Source: Porticoccus sp. (GTDB taxonomy: Bacteria; Pseudomonadota; Gammaproteobacteria; Pseudomonadales; Porticoccaceae). Taken from it: DNA of 36,559 nt. The position numbers and the translations under genes were made by a program. Location: contig JALQUJ010000175.1 in NCBI GenBank assembly GCA_023263825.1, positions 1 through 36,559 of the forward strand. The letters are read 5' to 3'. The notes beneath the pieces were generated by a model. The model saw only the letters and a program-made list of their open reading frames with translations, was not told the origin of the DNA and made no database searches. This document shows positions 25,447 to 33,244 of the stretch, in pieces (within the stretch, counting starts at the first letter, position 1; the number at the start of each line of letters is the position of its first letter).

Positions 25447-25728
25447 TTATCCGTATGTACATAAATACGCAGTATCTACTTCCACTTGTAGCTGAAAGCT
25501 TTTACCAGCTTCAACTATAAAGCTGTCACCATGCTCGAAAGTTCCCCAGTCATCACTATCAGGTAGTTTCACTGTCAACGTGCCACTGACTACAGTCATG
25601 GTTTCTTTTTCACTGGCACCGAATTCGTATTCACCAGGTGCCATAACGCCTACAGTTGCGGGTAGAGTTGCTGTTTGAAAACCGATGGATGTGACTTTTC
25701 CATCGAAGTATTCGTTTGTTTTAAACAT
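25447..25728 (-). CDS. ppnP: Pyrimidine/purine nucleoside phosphorylase
   Basis: Small cupin (93 residues) of the PpnP/YaiE family, which phosphorolyses several nucleosides to base and (deoxy)ribose-1-phosphate. The conserved stretch GFQTATLPATVGVMAPGEYEF-like (about 17-37), then VSGTLTVKLPD and FIVEAGKSFQL, match the family. It ends CTYG as expected. It converges with the GNAT gene with only 26 bases between stops, and no separate terminator is visible there. Confidence 0.95.
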   Translation of the reverse strand: MFKTNEYFDGKVTSIGFQTATLPATVGVMAPGEYEFGASEKETMTVVSGTLTVKLPDSDDWGTFEHGDSFIVEAGKSFQLQVEVDTAYLCTYG

Positions 25729-25785
25729 ATTGATATTCCCAATAACAAATTAAATAAAGAAGGTAGTTGGCCTATAAGCTGCCTG

Positions 25786-25825
25786 TTGTTCAAGGTGGGG
25801 TCTTATTGTTCAAGGCGGGCTCTTA
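25786..25825 (+). repeat. 20-bp tandem repeat upstream of the flavoprotein gene
   Basis: TTGTTCAAGG(T/C)GGG(G/C)TCTTA occurs at 25786-25805 and again at 25806-25825, two differences, followed by a decayed third partial (TTTTTCAATGCG). It lies between ppnP and the oxidoreductase gene. Confidence 0.8.
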
Positions 25826-25913
25826 TTTTTCAATGCGTATAGTACCTTGACTCTCAGCCTTATAGAATGCGCACTTTCTGATCTTTGGTGAGCCCGGTGT
25901 CTGGAGTGATTTT

Positions 25914-27128
25914 TTGAGTAGTTGGGATGTGGTGGTTATCGGTGCCGGTGCTGCTGGATTAATGTGTGCCATCACAGCAGGTCAGCGTGGTCGTCGAGTA
26001 CTGGTGCTGGAACGAGCTAATAAACCAGGAAAGAAGATTCTGATGTCTGGTGGAGGTCGATGTAACTTTACTAATTTGTATGTGGAGCCGGATAATTTCC
26101 TCTCGGAAAACCCCCACTTTTGTAAGTCAGCTTTAAGTCGTTATACCCAGTGGGATTTTATTGATCTTGTGTGTCAGCACGATATTGGTTACCACGAGAA
26201 AACCCTGGGGCAATTGTTTTGTGATGATTCTTCCAAAGATATTCTCAATATGCTGTTGGTTGAAGCTGAGAAGGTGGGGGTAGCACTGAAAACCCAATGT
26301 GATATTGGCCAAGTTAACTGTATTGGGGAAGTGAATGGTGATGATGGATTTCAGTTACAGACGAGCTTGGGTGAAATAGAGACTGAGTCTGTCGTTGTGG
26401 CGGCCGGAGGGCTTTCGGTGCCAACATTAGGTGGTTCAGATTTTGGTTATCGGTTAGCTGAACAGTTTGGTCATACTCTCGTGACTTTGAGGCCCGCATT
26501 GGTGCCCTTTACCTTTACTGATGGTTTTAAGCTGCTGTCTGAAAAGCTTAGTGGAGTTTCCGTTTGGGCAAGAATCCATACAAAAGTTGACACGAGTGAG
26601 TATTCTTTTCTGGAAAATATCCTGTTTACCCATAGAGGGTTAAGTGGTCCTGCAGTGTTGCAAATATCCAGTTATTGGCGAGAAGGGCAGGGGGTAATGG
26701 TGGACCTTTTGCCAGAAATAAATTGCCAGGAATTTCTGGTAGAGCAAAAACAACGGCAGCCTAAAGCGCGATTGCGAACAGTATTGTCTCAGTTATTGCC
26801 ACGAAAGCTGGTGCTGGAGTTAGAAACAATGTGGTGGCCCGAGGAAGTCGAAAAGCCATTGGCCGAATTGTCGGAATTATTATTGTCAGGGATTGCCGAT
26901 AAAATACATGGCTGGCAGTTAAAGCCGTCAGGTACAGAAGGTTATCGTACTGCTGAAGTGACCTTAGGTGGTGTGGACACCGATACTGTTTCCTCAAAAA
27001 CCATGGAGAGTAAAAATCAGTCTGGCTTGTACTTTGTGGGAGAGGTTTTGGATGTGACCGGCCATTTGGGTGGGTTTAATTTCCAATGGGCCTGGGCCTC
27101 TGGGTATGCGGCAGGGCAGGTAGCCTGA
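25914..27128 (+). CDS. YhiN/HI0933-type FAD-dependent oxidoreductase
   Basis: A 404-residue flavoprotein with an N-terminal Rossmann motif GAGAAGLMCAI near residue 10. The family signature KILMSGGGRCNFTN lies near residues 42-55, with RGLSGPAVLQIS in the middle and FVGEVLDVTGHLGGFNFQWAWASG at the C-terminus, the second FAD-binding segment. The start is TTG 25914, preceded by GGAG eight bases upstream; no ATG gives the full Rossmann fold. The substrate of the family is not known to me. Confidence 0.9.
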   Translation: MSSWDVVVIGAGAAGLMCAITAGQRGRRVLVLERANKPGKKILMSGGGRCNFTNLYVEPDNFLSENPHFCKSALSRYTQWDFIDLVCQHDIGYHEKTLGQLFCDDSSKDILNMLLVEAEKVGVALKTQCDIGQVNCIGEVNGDDGFQLQTSLGEIETESVVVAAGGLSVPTLGGSDFGYRLAEQFGHTLVTLRPALVPFTFTDGFKLLSEKLSGVSVWARIHTKVDTSEYSFLENILFTHRGLSGPAVLQISSYWREGQGVMVDLLPEINCQEFLVEQKQRQPKARLRTVLSQLLPRKLVLELETMWWPEEVEKPLAELSELLLSGIADKIHGWQLKPSGTEGYRTAEVTLGGVDTDTVSSKTMESKNQSGLYFVGEVLDVTGHLGGFNFQWAWASGYAAGQVA

Positions 27129-27190
27129 GAGACGTTAGATAAAACCGATTAGTTTAAAATAATACTAGATAAATAATTTGGGTTTAAAGA

Positions 27191-27475
27191 ATGCAAAGAG
27201 AAGAGTTGAATGCTGAAACTGCCAAGATTCGTTGGCAGGAACTACAGCGATTTTTTGCCAATGGCTCAACAATTTATGTGTCACCAGAACTTGATTTGAT
27301 TGATGTGGCAATGGAAATTTGTCACGACAATAAATCGAAGATAGAACAGTGGATGGCAGATGAATCAGTTGGGCAGGTGTCGGATAATCAGGCCGTGGAG
27401 TGGTTAGAGGCCGATGCCACAGTATGGTCTGTGGTGGTCAAGCCCTGGGTGCTTGTTCAGCCATTAAAAAGTTAA
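27191..27475 (+). CDS. DUF2288 family protein
   Basis: A 94-residue soluble protein resembling the DUF2288 family, common beside oxidoreductase genes in gammaproteobacteria. Motifs are KIRWQELQRFFA (11-22), YVSPELDLIDVA (29-40) and VWSVVVKPWVLVQPL near the C-terminus. No catalytic motif is visible. It lies 62 bases after the flavoprotein gene and ends before a strong terminator, so the two probably form a transcription unit. Confidence 0.82.
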   Translation: MQREELNAETAKIRWQELQRFFANGSTIYVSPELDLIDVAMEICHDNKSKIEQWMADESVGQVSDNQAVEWLEADATVWSVVVKPWVLVQPLKS

Positions 27476-27498
27476 TTTGTTCGTTATTCATTAAGATA

Positions 27499-27531
27499 AA
27501 AAGCCCTGAAAAATTACTTTCAGGGCTTTTT
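27499..27531. terminator. Bidirectional terminator
   Basis: AAAAAGCCCTGAAA / TTTCAGGGCTTTTT with a short loop. It lies between the convergent DUF2288 gene and the minus-strand hypothetical gene, with A and T runs on both sides. Confidence 0.9.
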
Positions 27532-27555
27532 ACTGAACAGATTTCCATGGTGTGC

Positions 27556-27945
27556 TTATGTGATGATTCCACCACCACCTGGCATTCCACCCATGCCTCC
27601 CATTCCACCTTCTTGACCGGGTACAACAATTTTAGATGCCTGTTCACGGCGCATTTCTTCCAGTTCTTTGGCGGTTTGCTCAACAGCAACTTCTGCGGCA
27701 GGACCAAATTTTTCAGCAGCTTCGCCGATTGTTGTGGCGTCTAGATTGAAGTTGATAGGAAGGGCTCCCATAGGCGTCATAACCTGTGTGGACCCAGAAT
27801 AGAGTACTTCACGGCTGGTATCTGTTTCACCTTCTGGTGTCACCGGTGTTAGTCGGCGAATGGTGCCAATTTTTTGATCAGTAAATACTTCCTCGCGATA
27901 CAGGTCCGCAGGATTCATATTGGCATCAGGTTGTTGTTCACTCAT
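27556..27945 (-). CDS. Conserved hypothetical protein with Gly/Met-rich C-terminus
   Basis: No function is recognised. From ATG 27945 it has 129 residues (an upstream start at 27981 is less likely). The N-terminal part NPADLYREEVFTDQKIGTIRRLTPV appears structured and resembles a cytoplasmic protein family I have seen in gammaproteobacteria, though I cannot name it. A middle segment carries TPMGALPINFNLDATT, then a helix with coiled-coil-like heptads (AAEKFGPAAEVAVEQTAKELEEM). It ends GGMGGMGGMPGGGGIIT. No signal peptide is present. It is followed by a terminator. Confidence 0.75.
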   Translation of the reverse strand: MSEQQPDANMNPADLYREEVFTDQKIGTIRRLTPVTPEGETDTSREVLYSGSTQVMTPMGALPINFNLDATTIGEAAEKFGPAAEVAVEQTAKELEEMRREQASKIVVPGQEGGMGGMGGMPGGGGIIT

Positions 27946-28031
27946 AGCAGTAGATTCGATTGTTATTGAAAGAGGTCGCAATACTAGCAGATTTGTTAGC
28001 AGTTTTTCTCTGTGGTTTTTGATCCAAGTTT

Positions 28032-28925
28032 TTACGGCGCGGTGATCTGATTTTTTAGGGTTTTTACCATGGCATTAGCCGCCGCTGAGAGTGGGTAGCG
28101 GCGACGGGTCAGGATGCCCACTCGACGTGTTACCGTTGGCCGGGTGAGGGGTCTACACTCAACGCCCAGGGATTCCATTTGCTGAATAGTGAGTGATGGC
28201 ATCACACTGATACCTAAACCGTTCGCAACCATGGAGCTAATAGAGGCCAGTTGGTTTGCTTCAAACTCTACGTTGAGTTGAATACCCCTGGACATAGTCG
28301 CTTTATCTACCATTTGTCGCATCGCTGAAGGGCGCTGTAGCGCAATAAAAGGGTAGTTTTGCAAATGTTTCCAAGTGATGTTTTCTATGTCTAGTAGTGA
28401 ATGATGTTTGGGGGTGACGACAAAAAAACGGTCTTCGAACAGAGGTTCAAAATTGAGGTCTTCTGACTCGTCAGGATCAAAAGTGACACCTACCTCTACC
28501 CGACCTTTACGCACCATATCGACAACATCTTCTGCAACCACATCTTGAACTGCAATATTAATGTCAGGATGTTGCATTCGATAATGGGATAGCGCCTTCG
28601 GTAGTTGGCTAATTGAGAAGGAGGCCATAGTAGCAATGGTGAGCTTGCCTCGGCGCATTGCAAACAAATTATGGAGGTCTGCCAGGGCATTGTCCCAATC
28701 CGCCAACAATCGTTGTGCCACAGGAAGAAAGTCTTCCCCTTCTGGGGTTAGCGATAGTGTCCGAGTAGTCCGGTATAACAATTGTCCGCCGGCAACTTCT
28801 TCCATATTCTTAACCGCAATGCTTAGTGCCGGTTGTGATAAATGAAGTATTGCGCCAGCTTCGGCAAAGTTTCGGGTCTGAGCAACAGCGACAAAGGCCT
28901 TCAGCTGTTTAATGGTAATGTCCAT
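28032..28925 (-). CDS. LysR-family transcriptional regulator
   Basis: A 297-residue LTTR. The N-terminal winged HTH contains TRNFAEAGAILHLSQPALSIAVKNMEEVAGGQLLYRTTR (residues 17-51). The C-terminal effector domain has VVDMVRKGRVEVGVTFD and ANGLGISVMPSLT. It is transcribed away from scoA, the classic divergent layout, and the shared gap of 224 bases should hold its operator. Regulation of ketone-body CoA-transferase genes is inferred from position. The ligand is unknown. Confidence 0.9.
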   Translation of the reverse strand: MDITIKQLKAFVAVAQTRNFAEAGAILHLSQPALSIAVKNMEEVAGGQLLYRTTRTLSLTPEGEDFLPVAQRLLADWDNALADLHNLFAMRRGKLTIATMASFSISQLPKALSHYRMQHPDINIAVQDVVAEDVVDMVRKGRVEVGVTFDPDESEDLNFEPLFEDRFFVVTPKHHSLLDIENITWKHLQNYPFIALQRPSAMRQMVDKATMSRGIQLNVEFEANQLASISSMVANGLGISVMPSLTIQQMESLGVECRPLTRPTVTRRVGILTRRRYPLSAAANAMVKTLKNQITAP

Positions 28926-29009
28926 ACGTAGCTATTGTTTCTCCAAATCCGGGCTAATAATTTCAATTTTTACTGGTAGAAACTTTAATCAAAGTATTTA
29001 TTTAATTTA

Positions 29010-29025
29010 TTAATTAGTCTATTAA
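29010..29025. promoter_or_regulatory. Candidate LysR-type operator in the regulator-scoA gap
   Basis: TTAAT-(6)-ATTAA is a dyad within an AT-rich segment, 125 bases before the scoA ATG. Its location in a divergent LTTR gap makes it a candidate operator, but AT-rich dyads are common by chance. Confidence 0.3.
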
Positions 29026-29149
29026 AATTTTACGCTTGATAAATATATCTCCATGTAGCATCCTTGCCGACGTTTTGCAACCTGTGGTTTGGGCCTCGGG
29101 GTAACATAAAAAGTCACTAATATAGAAAGTAACGGAAGGAGTTTTGTTC

Positions 29150-29851
29150 ATGGCGGGTTTCGATAAGGTGGTTAACACCTACGAAGAAGCGATGGCGGGT
29201 CTGGAAGATGACATGACCTTGATTGCTGGCGGTTTTGGTATTTGTGGTATTCCTGAGAATCTGATTGCACAAATCAAGACAATGGGTACCAAAGGCCTCA
29301 CTATTGTTTCTAATAACTGTGGTATTGATGGGTTTGGTTTGGGTGTCTTGCTGGAAGATCGTCAAATTAAAAAGATGATTTCTTCCTATGTAGGCGAGAA
29401 CAAGTTATTTGAAGAGCAGCTGCTGGCTGGTGACCTTGAAGTTGAGTTGACTCCTCAGGGAACATTGGCAGAAAAAATGCGTGCTGCTGGTGCTGGTATT
29501 CCTGCGTTCTACACTGCAACGGGATATGGTACTGATATTGCTGAAGGCAAAGACGTTCGTGAGTTCGATGGCCGTAAATACATCCTTGAAGAATCTATCA
29601 AAGCTGATTTTGCCATTGTAAAAGCCTGGAAAGCAGACCGTTATGGTAATGCTATCTATCGTCATACTGCTCAGAACTTTAATCCTATGGCTGCGACTGC
29701 AGGCAAGATTACAGTGATGGAAGTGGAAGAAATTGTTGAGCCGGGTGAACTGGATCCAACACAAATTCATACCCCTGGAATCTATGTTGATCGACTGATT
29801 CAGGGTACTTTCGAAAAACGTATTGAAATACGTACCGTCCGCGAAGGTTAA
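29150..29851 (+). CDS. scoA: Succinyl-CoA:3-ketoacid CoA-transferase subunit A
   Basis: Alpha subunit of the enzyme that activates acetoacetate with CoA from succinyl-CoA. It has 233 residues with the subunit A signature GGFGICGIPENLIAQI (about 26-41), LTIVSNNCGIDGFGLG and GTLAEKMRAAGAGIPAFYT, ending with VDRLIQG. GGAAGGAG is about nine bases before ATG 29150. It is followed after 13 bases by scoB, so they form an operon. It links to bdhA downstream in acetoacetate/hydroxybutyrate use. Confidence 0.95.
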   Translation: MAGFDKVVNTYEEAMAGLEDDMTLIAGGFGICGIPENLIAQIKTMGTKGLTIVSNNCGIDGFGLGVLLEDRQIKKMISSYVGENKLFEEQLLAGDLEVELTPQGTLAEKMRAAGAGIPAFYTATGYGTDIAEGKDVREFDGRKYILEESIKADFAIVKAWKADRYGNAIYRHTAQNFNPMAATAGKITVMEVEEIVEPGELDPTQIHTPGIYVDRLIQGTFEKRIEIRTVREG

Positions 29852-29864
29852 CAGGAGAGATATT

Positions 29865-30521
29865 ATGGGACTTTCTCGTGATCAAATGGCTATCCGTGTT
29901 GCCCGTGAGTTGCAGGATGGTTACTACGTAAATTTGGGTATCGGTATTCCTACATTAGTAGCAAACCATGTACCTGAAGGTATGGAAGTTATGTTGCAGT
30001 CTGAGAACGGACTGTTAGGTATGGGGCCATTCCCCACAGAAGAAAATGTTGATGCGGATCTGATTAATGCCGGTAAGCAGACGGTAACGACTGCTACTGG
30101 TGCATCAATCTTTTCCTCTGCTGAGTCTTTCGCCATGATTCGTGGTGGTCATGTGGACCTCACTGTTCTTGGTGCTTTTGAAGTAGATGCCCACGGCAAT
30201 ATCGCTTCCTGGATGATTCCAGGCAAACTCATCAAAGGTATGGGTGGTGCGATGGATTTGGTAGCAGGTGCAGACAATATTATTGTGACGATGACTCACG
30301 CTGATAAATACGGTAATTCCAAACTGTTACCAGAATGCTCTTTGCCTTTAACCGGCGCTGGTTGCATCAAACAGGTTTTAACTGATTTGGCTTATCTGGA
30401 AATCCGTGATGGAAAATTCCACTTGGTTGAGCGTGCACCTGGTATATCTGTCGAAGAAATTGTAGAGAAAACTGCAGGTGAGTTAGTTGTTCCTGACAAT
30501 GTTCCAGAAATGCAGTTTTAA
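29865..30521 (+). CDS. scoB: Succinyl-CoA:3-ketoacid CoA-transferase subunit B
   Basis: Beta subunit carrying the catalytic glutamate. From ATG 29865 it has 218 residues; the ribosome binding site is AGGAGAG. YYVNLGIGIPTLVANHVPEG precedes QSENGLLGMGP, in which Glu47 is the residue expected to form the CoA thioester. FAMIRGGHVDLTVLGAFEVD and IPGKLIKGMGGAMDLV follow. ATG 29865 is favoured over an upstream frame extension. Confidence 0.96.
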   Translation: MGLSRDQMAIRVARELQDGYYVNLGIGIPTLVANHVPEGMEVMLQSENGLLGMGPFPTEENVDADLINAGKQTVTTATGASIFSSAESFAMIRGGHVDLTVLGAFEVDAHGNIASWMIPGKLIKGMGGAMDLVAGADNIIVTMTHADKYGNSKLLPECSLPLTGAGCIKQVLTDLAYLEIRDGKFHLVERAPGISVEEIVEKTAGELVVPDNVPEMQF

Positions 30522-30547
30522 TTTCACGTTATGTGAAATTTGCATGT

Positions 30548-30577
30548 AAAAAAGGCTCCCTTTTGGGGGCCTTTTTT
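30548..30577 (+). terminator. Terminator after scoAB
   Basis: AAAAAAGGCTCCC / GGGGGCCTTTTTT with a TTTT loop, 27 bases after the scoB stop. It separates scoAB from bdhA, so the dehydrogenase probably has its own promoter in the AT-rich stretch before 30681. Confidence 0.9.
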
Positions 30578-30680
30578 GTTTTGGTATTTTTATTTTTATA
30601 TTAGTTCGTATTTTCTAATTTTCGTCTGTAGTTTGTCGTCTGTGATTGATAAGTAACTTTTGTTTATTAAGGAAAACTCT

Positions 30681-31478
30681 ATGTTGGCAAATAATATGTT
30701 GGCAGGTAAAACAGCGTTGATCACTGGCTCGACCAGTGGTATTGGTTATGCTACGGCATCAAAACTGGCTGAAGCAGGCGCTAATATTGTATTGCATGGA
30801 TTGATGAATCCTGCCGAAGGTGAAGAGCTTCGTCAGGAGTTCGAGAAAAAATATGCGGTTCAGTGTCTGTTCAATAGTGCGGATATTTCTACCGCTGAAG
30901 GCAACGAAGAATTGGTAGCAGACTCGTTAGAAAAGTTTAGTGAAATAGATATCCTAATTAACAATGCGGGTATCCAGTTTACCGCGCCTGTTGAAGATTT
31001 TCCGGTAGCAAAATGGGATGCTATTATTGGTATCAATTTAAGCTCTGCTTTCCACACCACAAGATTATTAGTGCCTGGCATGCAGCAGCGTGGCTGGGGA
31101 CGAATTATTAACATTGCTTCCGTTCATGGGTTGGTGGCTTCCTTGGAGAAGGCAGCCTATGTGGCAGCCAAACATGGCATCGTTGGATTGACCAAAGTAG
31201 TTGCCCTTGAAAATGCTGATAAGGGTGTCACCGTTAATGCGATCTGCCCAGGCTGGGTGGATACTGACCTAGTGGCTGCACAATTTCAGGCGCGGGCTGA
31301 TCGGGATGGAGTAAGTTTCGAAGAAGGTAAGCGCAGCGTCATTGTAGAGAAGCAACCCATGCCTAAAGCAACGCCGCCTTCGTCTCTCGGTGATTTGGCG
31401 TTGTTCCTGTGTTCTGAAGCCGCTGTAACAATCACTGGTGCCAGTATGTCAATAGATGGGGGTTGGACGGCGCAGTAA
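30681..31478 (+). CDS. bdhA: 3-hydroxybutyrate dehydrogenase
   Basis: NAD-dependent SDR that oxidises 3-hydroxybutyrate to acetoacetate. From ATG 30681 (AAGGAAAA upstream) it has 265 residues. The nucleotide-binding motif TGSTSGIG is at 15-22, NNAG follows, and the catalytic Ser147, Tyr160 and Lys164 fall in the IASVHGL and YVAAK segments. ICPGWVDTDLV and the C-terminal MSIDGGW are typical of BdhA. With scoAB it completes entry of hydroxybutyrate into acetoacetyl-CoA. The name is more secure than for a generic SDR because of the SVHGLVAS segment and the context. Confidence 0.92.
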   Translation: MLANNMLAGKTALITGSTSGIGYATASKLAEAGANIVLHGLMNPAEGEELRQEFEKKYAVQCLFNSADISTAEGNEELVADSLEKFSEIDILINNAGIQFTAPVEDFPVAKWDAIIGINLSSAFHTTRLLVPGMQQRGWGRIINIASVHGLVASLEKAAYVAAKHGIVGLTKVVALENADKGVTVNAICPGWVDTDLVAAQFQARADRDGVSFEEGKRSVIVEKQPMPKATPPSSLGDLALFLCSEAAVTITGASMSIDGGWTAQ

Positions 31479-31482
31479 TATG

Positions 31483-31538
31483 AGTAATCAGCGTTCTTCT
31501 TTTTAAGTAGAGTGGTTATAGAGAACGCTGATTCACTC
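31483..31538. promoter_or_regulatory. Long inverted repeat between convergent bdhA and arsH
   Basis: GAGTAATCAGCGTTCT (from 31483) pairs with AGAACGCTGATTCACTC (to 31538), one bulge, with a loop of about 24 bases. The right arm overlaps the last codons of arsH. It lacks a T run after either arm, so it is not a classic intrinsic terminator although the convergent position suggests a 3'-end role. Confidence 0.5.
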
Positions 31539-32250
31539 TCTGGCTTTGTTGCTCTGCTGTTTCCACCCGCTCTGAGTAGCGATCCACCAGATAGTCCTGG
31601 TGATCCCGGGTCAGTAGAGTGAACTTCATCAGTTCTTCCATCACATCGACAATACGGTTGTAGTATGCCGAAGGTTTCATGCGATCGTTGTCTTCAAATT
31701 CCAGAAAAGCTTTTGCTACCGAAGACTGGTTGGGGATGGTGATCATTCTCATCCACCGACCTAATACCCGTAACTGATTTACCGCATTAAAGGATTGAGA
31801 GCCACCAGATACCTGCATTACTGCCAGGGTTTTACCCTGTGTCGGTCTTACAGCTCCCAGGGATAGCGGTACCCAGTCAATCTGGGCTTTCATAATACTG
31901 GTCATAGAACCGTGACGTTCGGGGGAACACCACACTTGTCCCTCTGACCATGTCATCAGTTCTCGTAGTTCTTTAACTTTGGGGTGGTCGCCATCGGCAA
32001 TTCCATAGGTATGGTCATCGGGTAATGGTAAGCCCGAGGGATTGTAGATACGTGTTTCGGCACCCATATGTTTTAACAGGCGGGCAGATTCTTCGACAAC
32101 TAGCCGGCTGTAAGATCTCTCACGCAATGATCCATAAAGAAGAAGGATGCGAGGTTTATGCGTTGATGGACTTTTATCAAAATGAGAGCAGTCTGGCGTG
32201 CGGAGTTGCTCGTGATCCATATTGGGTAAGCTGATATCGCGGATGGTCAT
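31516..32250 (-). CDS. arsH: ArsH, NADPH-dependent FMN oxidoreductase
   Basis: Flavodoxin-fold enzyme that oxidises organoarsenicals such as methylated As(III), giving resistance. It has 244 residues. The flavin phosphate loop LYGSLRERSYSR and the segment WCSPERHGSMTSIMKAQIDWVPLS are diagnostic, along with VSGGSQSFNAVNQLRVLGRWMRM. A long hydrophilic N-terminus (about 30 residues) precedes the fold. It begins one base after the arsC stop, so the two are in one operon. It ends at a long inverted repeat shared with bdhA. Confidence 0.95.
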   Translation of the reverse strand: MTIRDISLPNMDHEQLRTPDCSHFDKSPSTHKPRILLLYGSLRERSYSRLVVEESARLLKHMGAETRIYNPSGLPLPDDHTYGIADGDHPKVKELRELMTWSEGQVWCSPERHGSMTSIMKAQIDWVPLSLGAVRPTQGKTLAVMQVSGGSQSFNAVNQLRVLGRWMRMITIPNQSSVAKAFLEFEDNDRMKPSAYYNRIVDVMEELMKFTLLTRDHQDYLVDRYSERVETAEQQSQRVNQRSL

Positions 32251-32251
32251 T

Positions 32252-32734
32252 TTAGATAGCTCCCAATTTATTAAGGGCCGAGCGTAACTCTTCCTGAGAT
32301 AATTCTTTGTCTGCCAACGCTAATAATTCAGTCACTCGTCGCTGGATTTCAGCAATGGTTTCACGAAATGCCTGAGCCTTTTCTTCATCGCTGCCTTCGA
32401 CTTTTGATGGGTCTGTTAATCCCCAATGAACTTTTACGGATTTGCCAAACCAAACCGGACAGGATTCACCGGCTGCCGAATCACAGACGGTCACCACCAT
32501 ATCGGGCGCAAACTCTTCCAATTCATCCCAAGACTGACTTGCCAGTCCTGCTGTAGAAACCCCTGCTTCCTGCAAATATTGAATAGATAACGGATGTACT
32601 TCACCAGCGGGCTGACTACCGGCACTTTTTGCCTGGATGCTGACTTGGGCTTGGGCGAAAGACACATGATTGGTGATGGCCTCTGAAAGAATACTGCGGC
32701 AGCGGTTGTGGGTGCAGATATATAAAATTTTCAT
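32252..32734 (-). CDS. arsC: Thioredoxin-type arsenate reductase (LMW phosphatase fold)
   Basis: Reduces arsenate to arsenite using a cysteine relay, with a low-molecular-weight phosphatase fold. It has 160 residues. The active-site loop is CTHNRCRS (Cys7...Arg13, CX5R), followed by VTVCDSAAGESCPVW with the resolving cysteines and HWGLTDPSKVEGSDEEK, as in ArsC/Wzb-like reductases. It lies between arsR and arsH on the minus strand. The N-terminal MKILYICTHN is typical of the family. Confidence 0.93.
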   Translation of the reverse strand: MKILYICTHNRCRSILSEAITNHVSFAQAQVSIQAKSAGSQPAGEVHPLSIQYLQEAGVSTAGLASQSWDELEEFAPDMVVTVCDSAAGESCPVWFGKSVKVHWGLTDPSKVEGSDEEKAQAFRETIAEIQRRVTELLALADKELSQEELRSALNKLGAI

Positions 32735-32772
32735 AGGGACTTTGTTGTTTGCCTTTTCATCGGGCTGGTTTG

Positions 32773-33105
32773 TTAACAGCAGGTTGTTGTTAAGGTGGTT
32801 TCAAGTCGTTTCAGGTTCTTAGCTATATACTCGTGATTATCTTGGGTTGTTTGTTGCAACACAGTGACAGCCCATGGGGGCAGAGAATTGTTGAGTTTGT
32901 AGTACACCCATTTACCACGGCGCTCATCTGTTAACAGTTCACACCGCCTCAGCTCCGATAGGTGCCGGGAAACCTTGGGTTGGCTGAGCTCAAGAGCCTG
33001 GGTGAGGTCACAGACACACAGCTCACCTTTTAGGGTGATCAGCAATAATGATTTAAGCCGGGTGTCATCTGAAAGGCATTTGTAAAATGCCAAAGGATCA
33101 AGCAT
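32773..33105 (-). CDS. arsR: ArsR-type metalloregulator
   Basis: SmtB/ArsR repressor that leaves DNA on binding arsenite. From ATG 33105 it has 110 residues; a longer frame from 33162 starts inside the palindrome and is rejected. Cys30-Val-Cys32 in ELCVCDL is the arsenite-binding motif in helix 3. The HTH is SQPKVSRHLSELRRCELLTDERRGKWVYY, and the C-terminus ends in Cys-Cys. A perfect palindrome lies upstream at 33133-33164. It precedes arsC on the same strand. Confidence 0.93.
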   Translation of the reverse strand: MLDPLAFYKCLSDDTRLKSLLLITLKGELCVCDLTQALELSQPKVSRHLSELRRCELLTDERRGKWVYYKLNNSLPPWAVTVLQQTTQDNHEYIAKNLKRLETTLTTTCC

Positions 33106-33132
33106 TGGTATGACTACAGGGGTTATTAAAAT

Positions 33133-33164
33133 ATATGGAATATCATATATATGATATTCCATAT
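33133..33164. promoter_or_regulatory. Perfect 32-bp palindrome, candidate ArsR operator
   Basis: ATATGGAATATCATAT (33133-33148) is followed immediately by its exact reverse complement (33149-33164). It is 28 bases before the arsR ATG, where an ArsR autoregulatory operator is expected. Such repressors use AT-rich dyads of this kind. The full 32-base symmetry without a spacer is unusually long. Confidence 0.75.
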
Positions 33165-33244
33165 GTCAAGTGGCGTTTGAGTCGTTAGAAAGGTAGAGGA
33201 TGAATAGTTGTTTTTGGATATATTTTTTATAGGGTGATGTTCAT

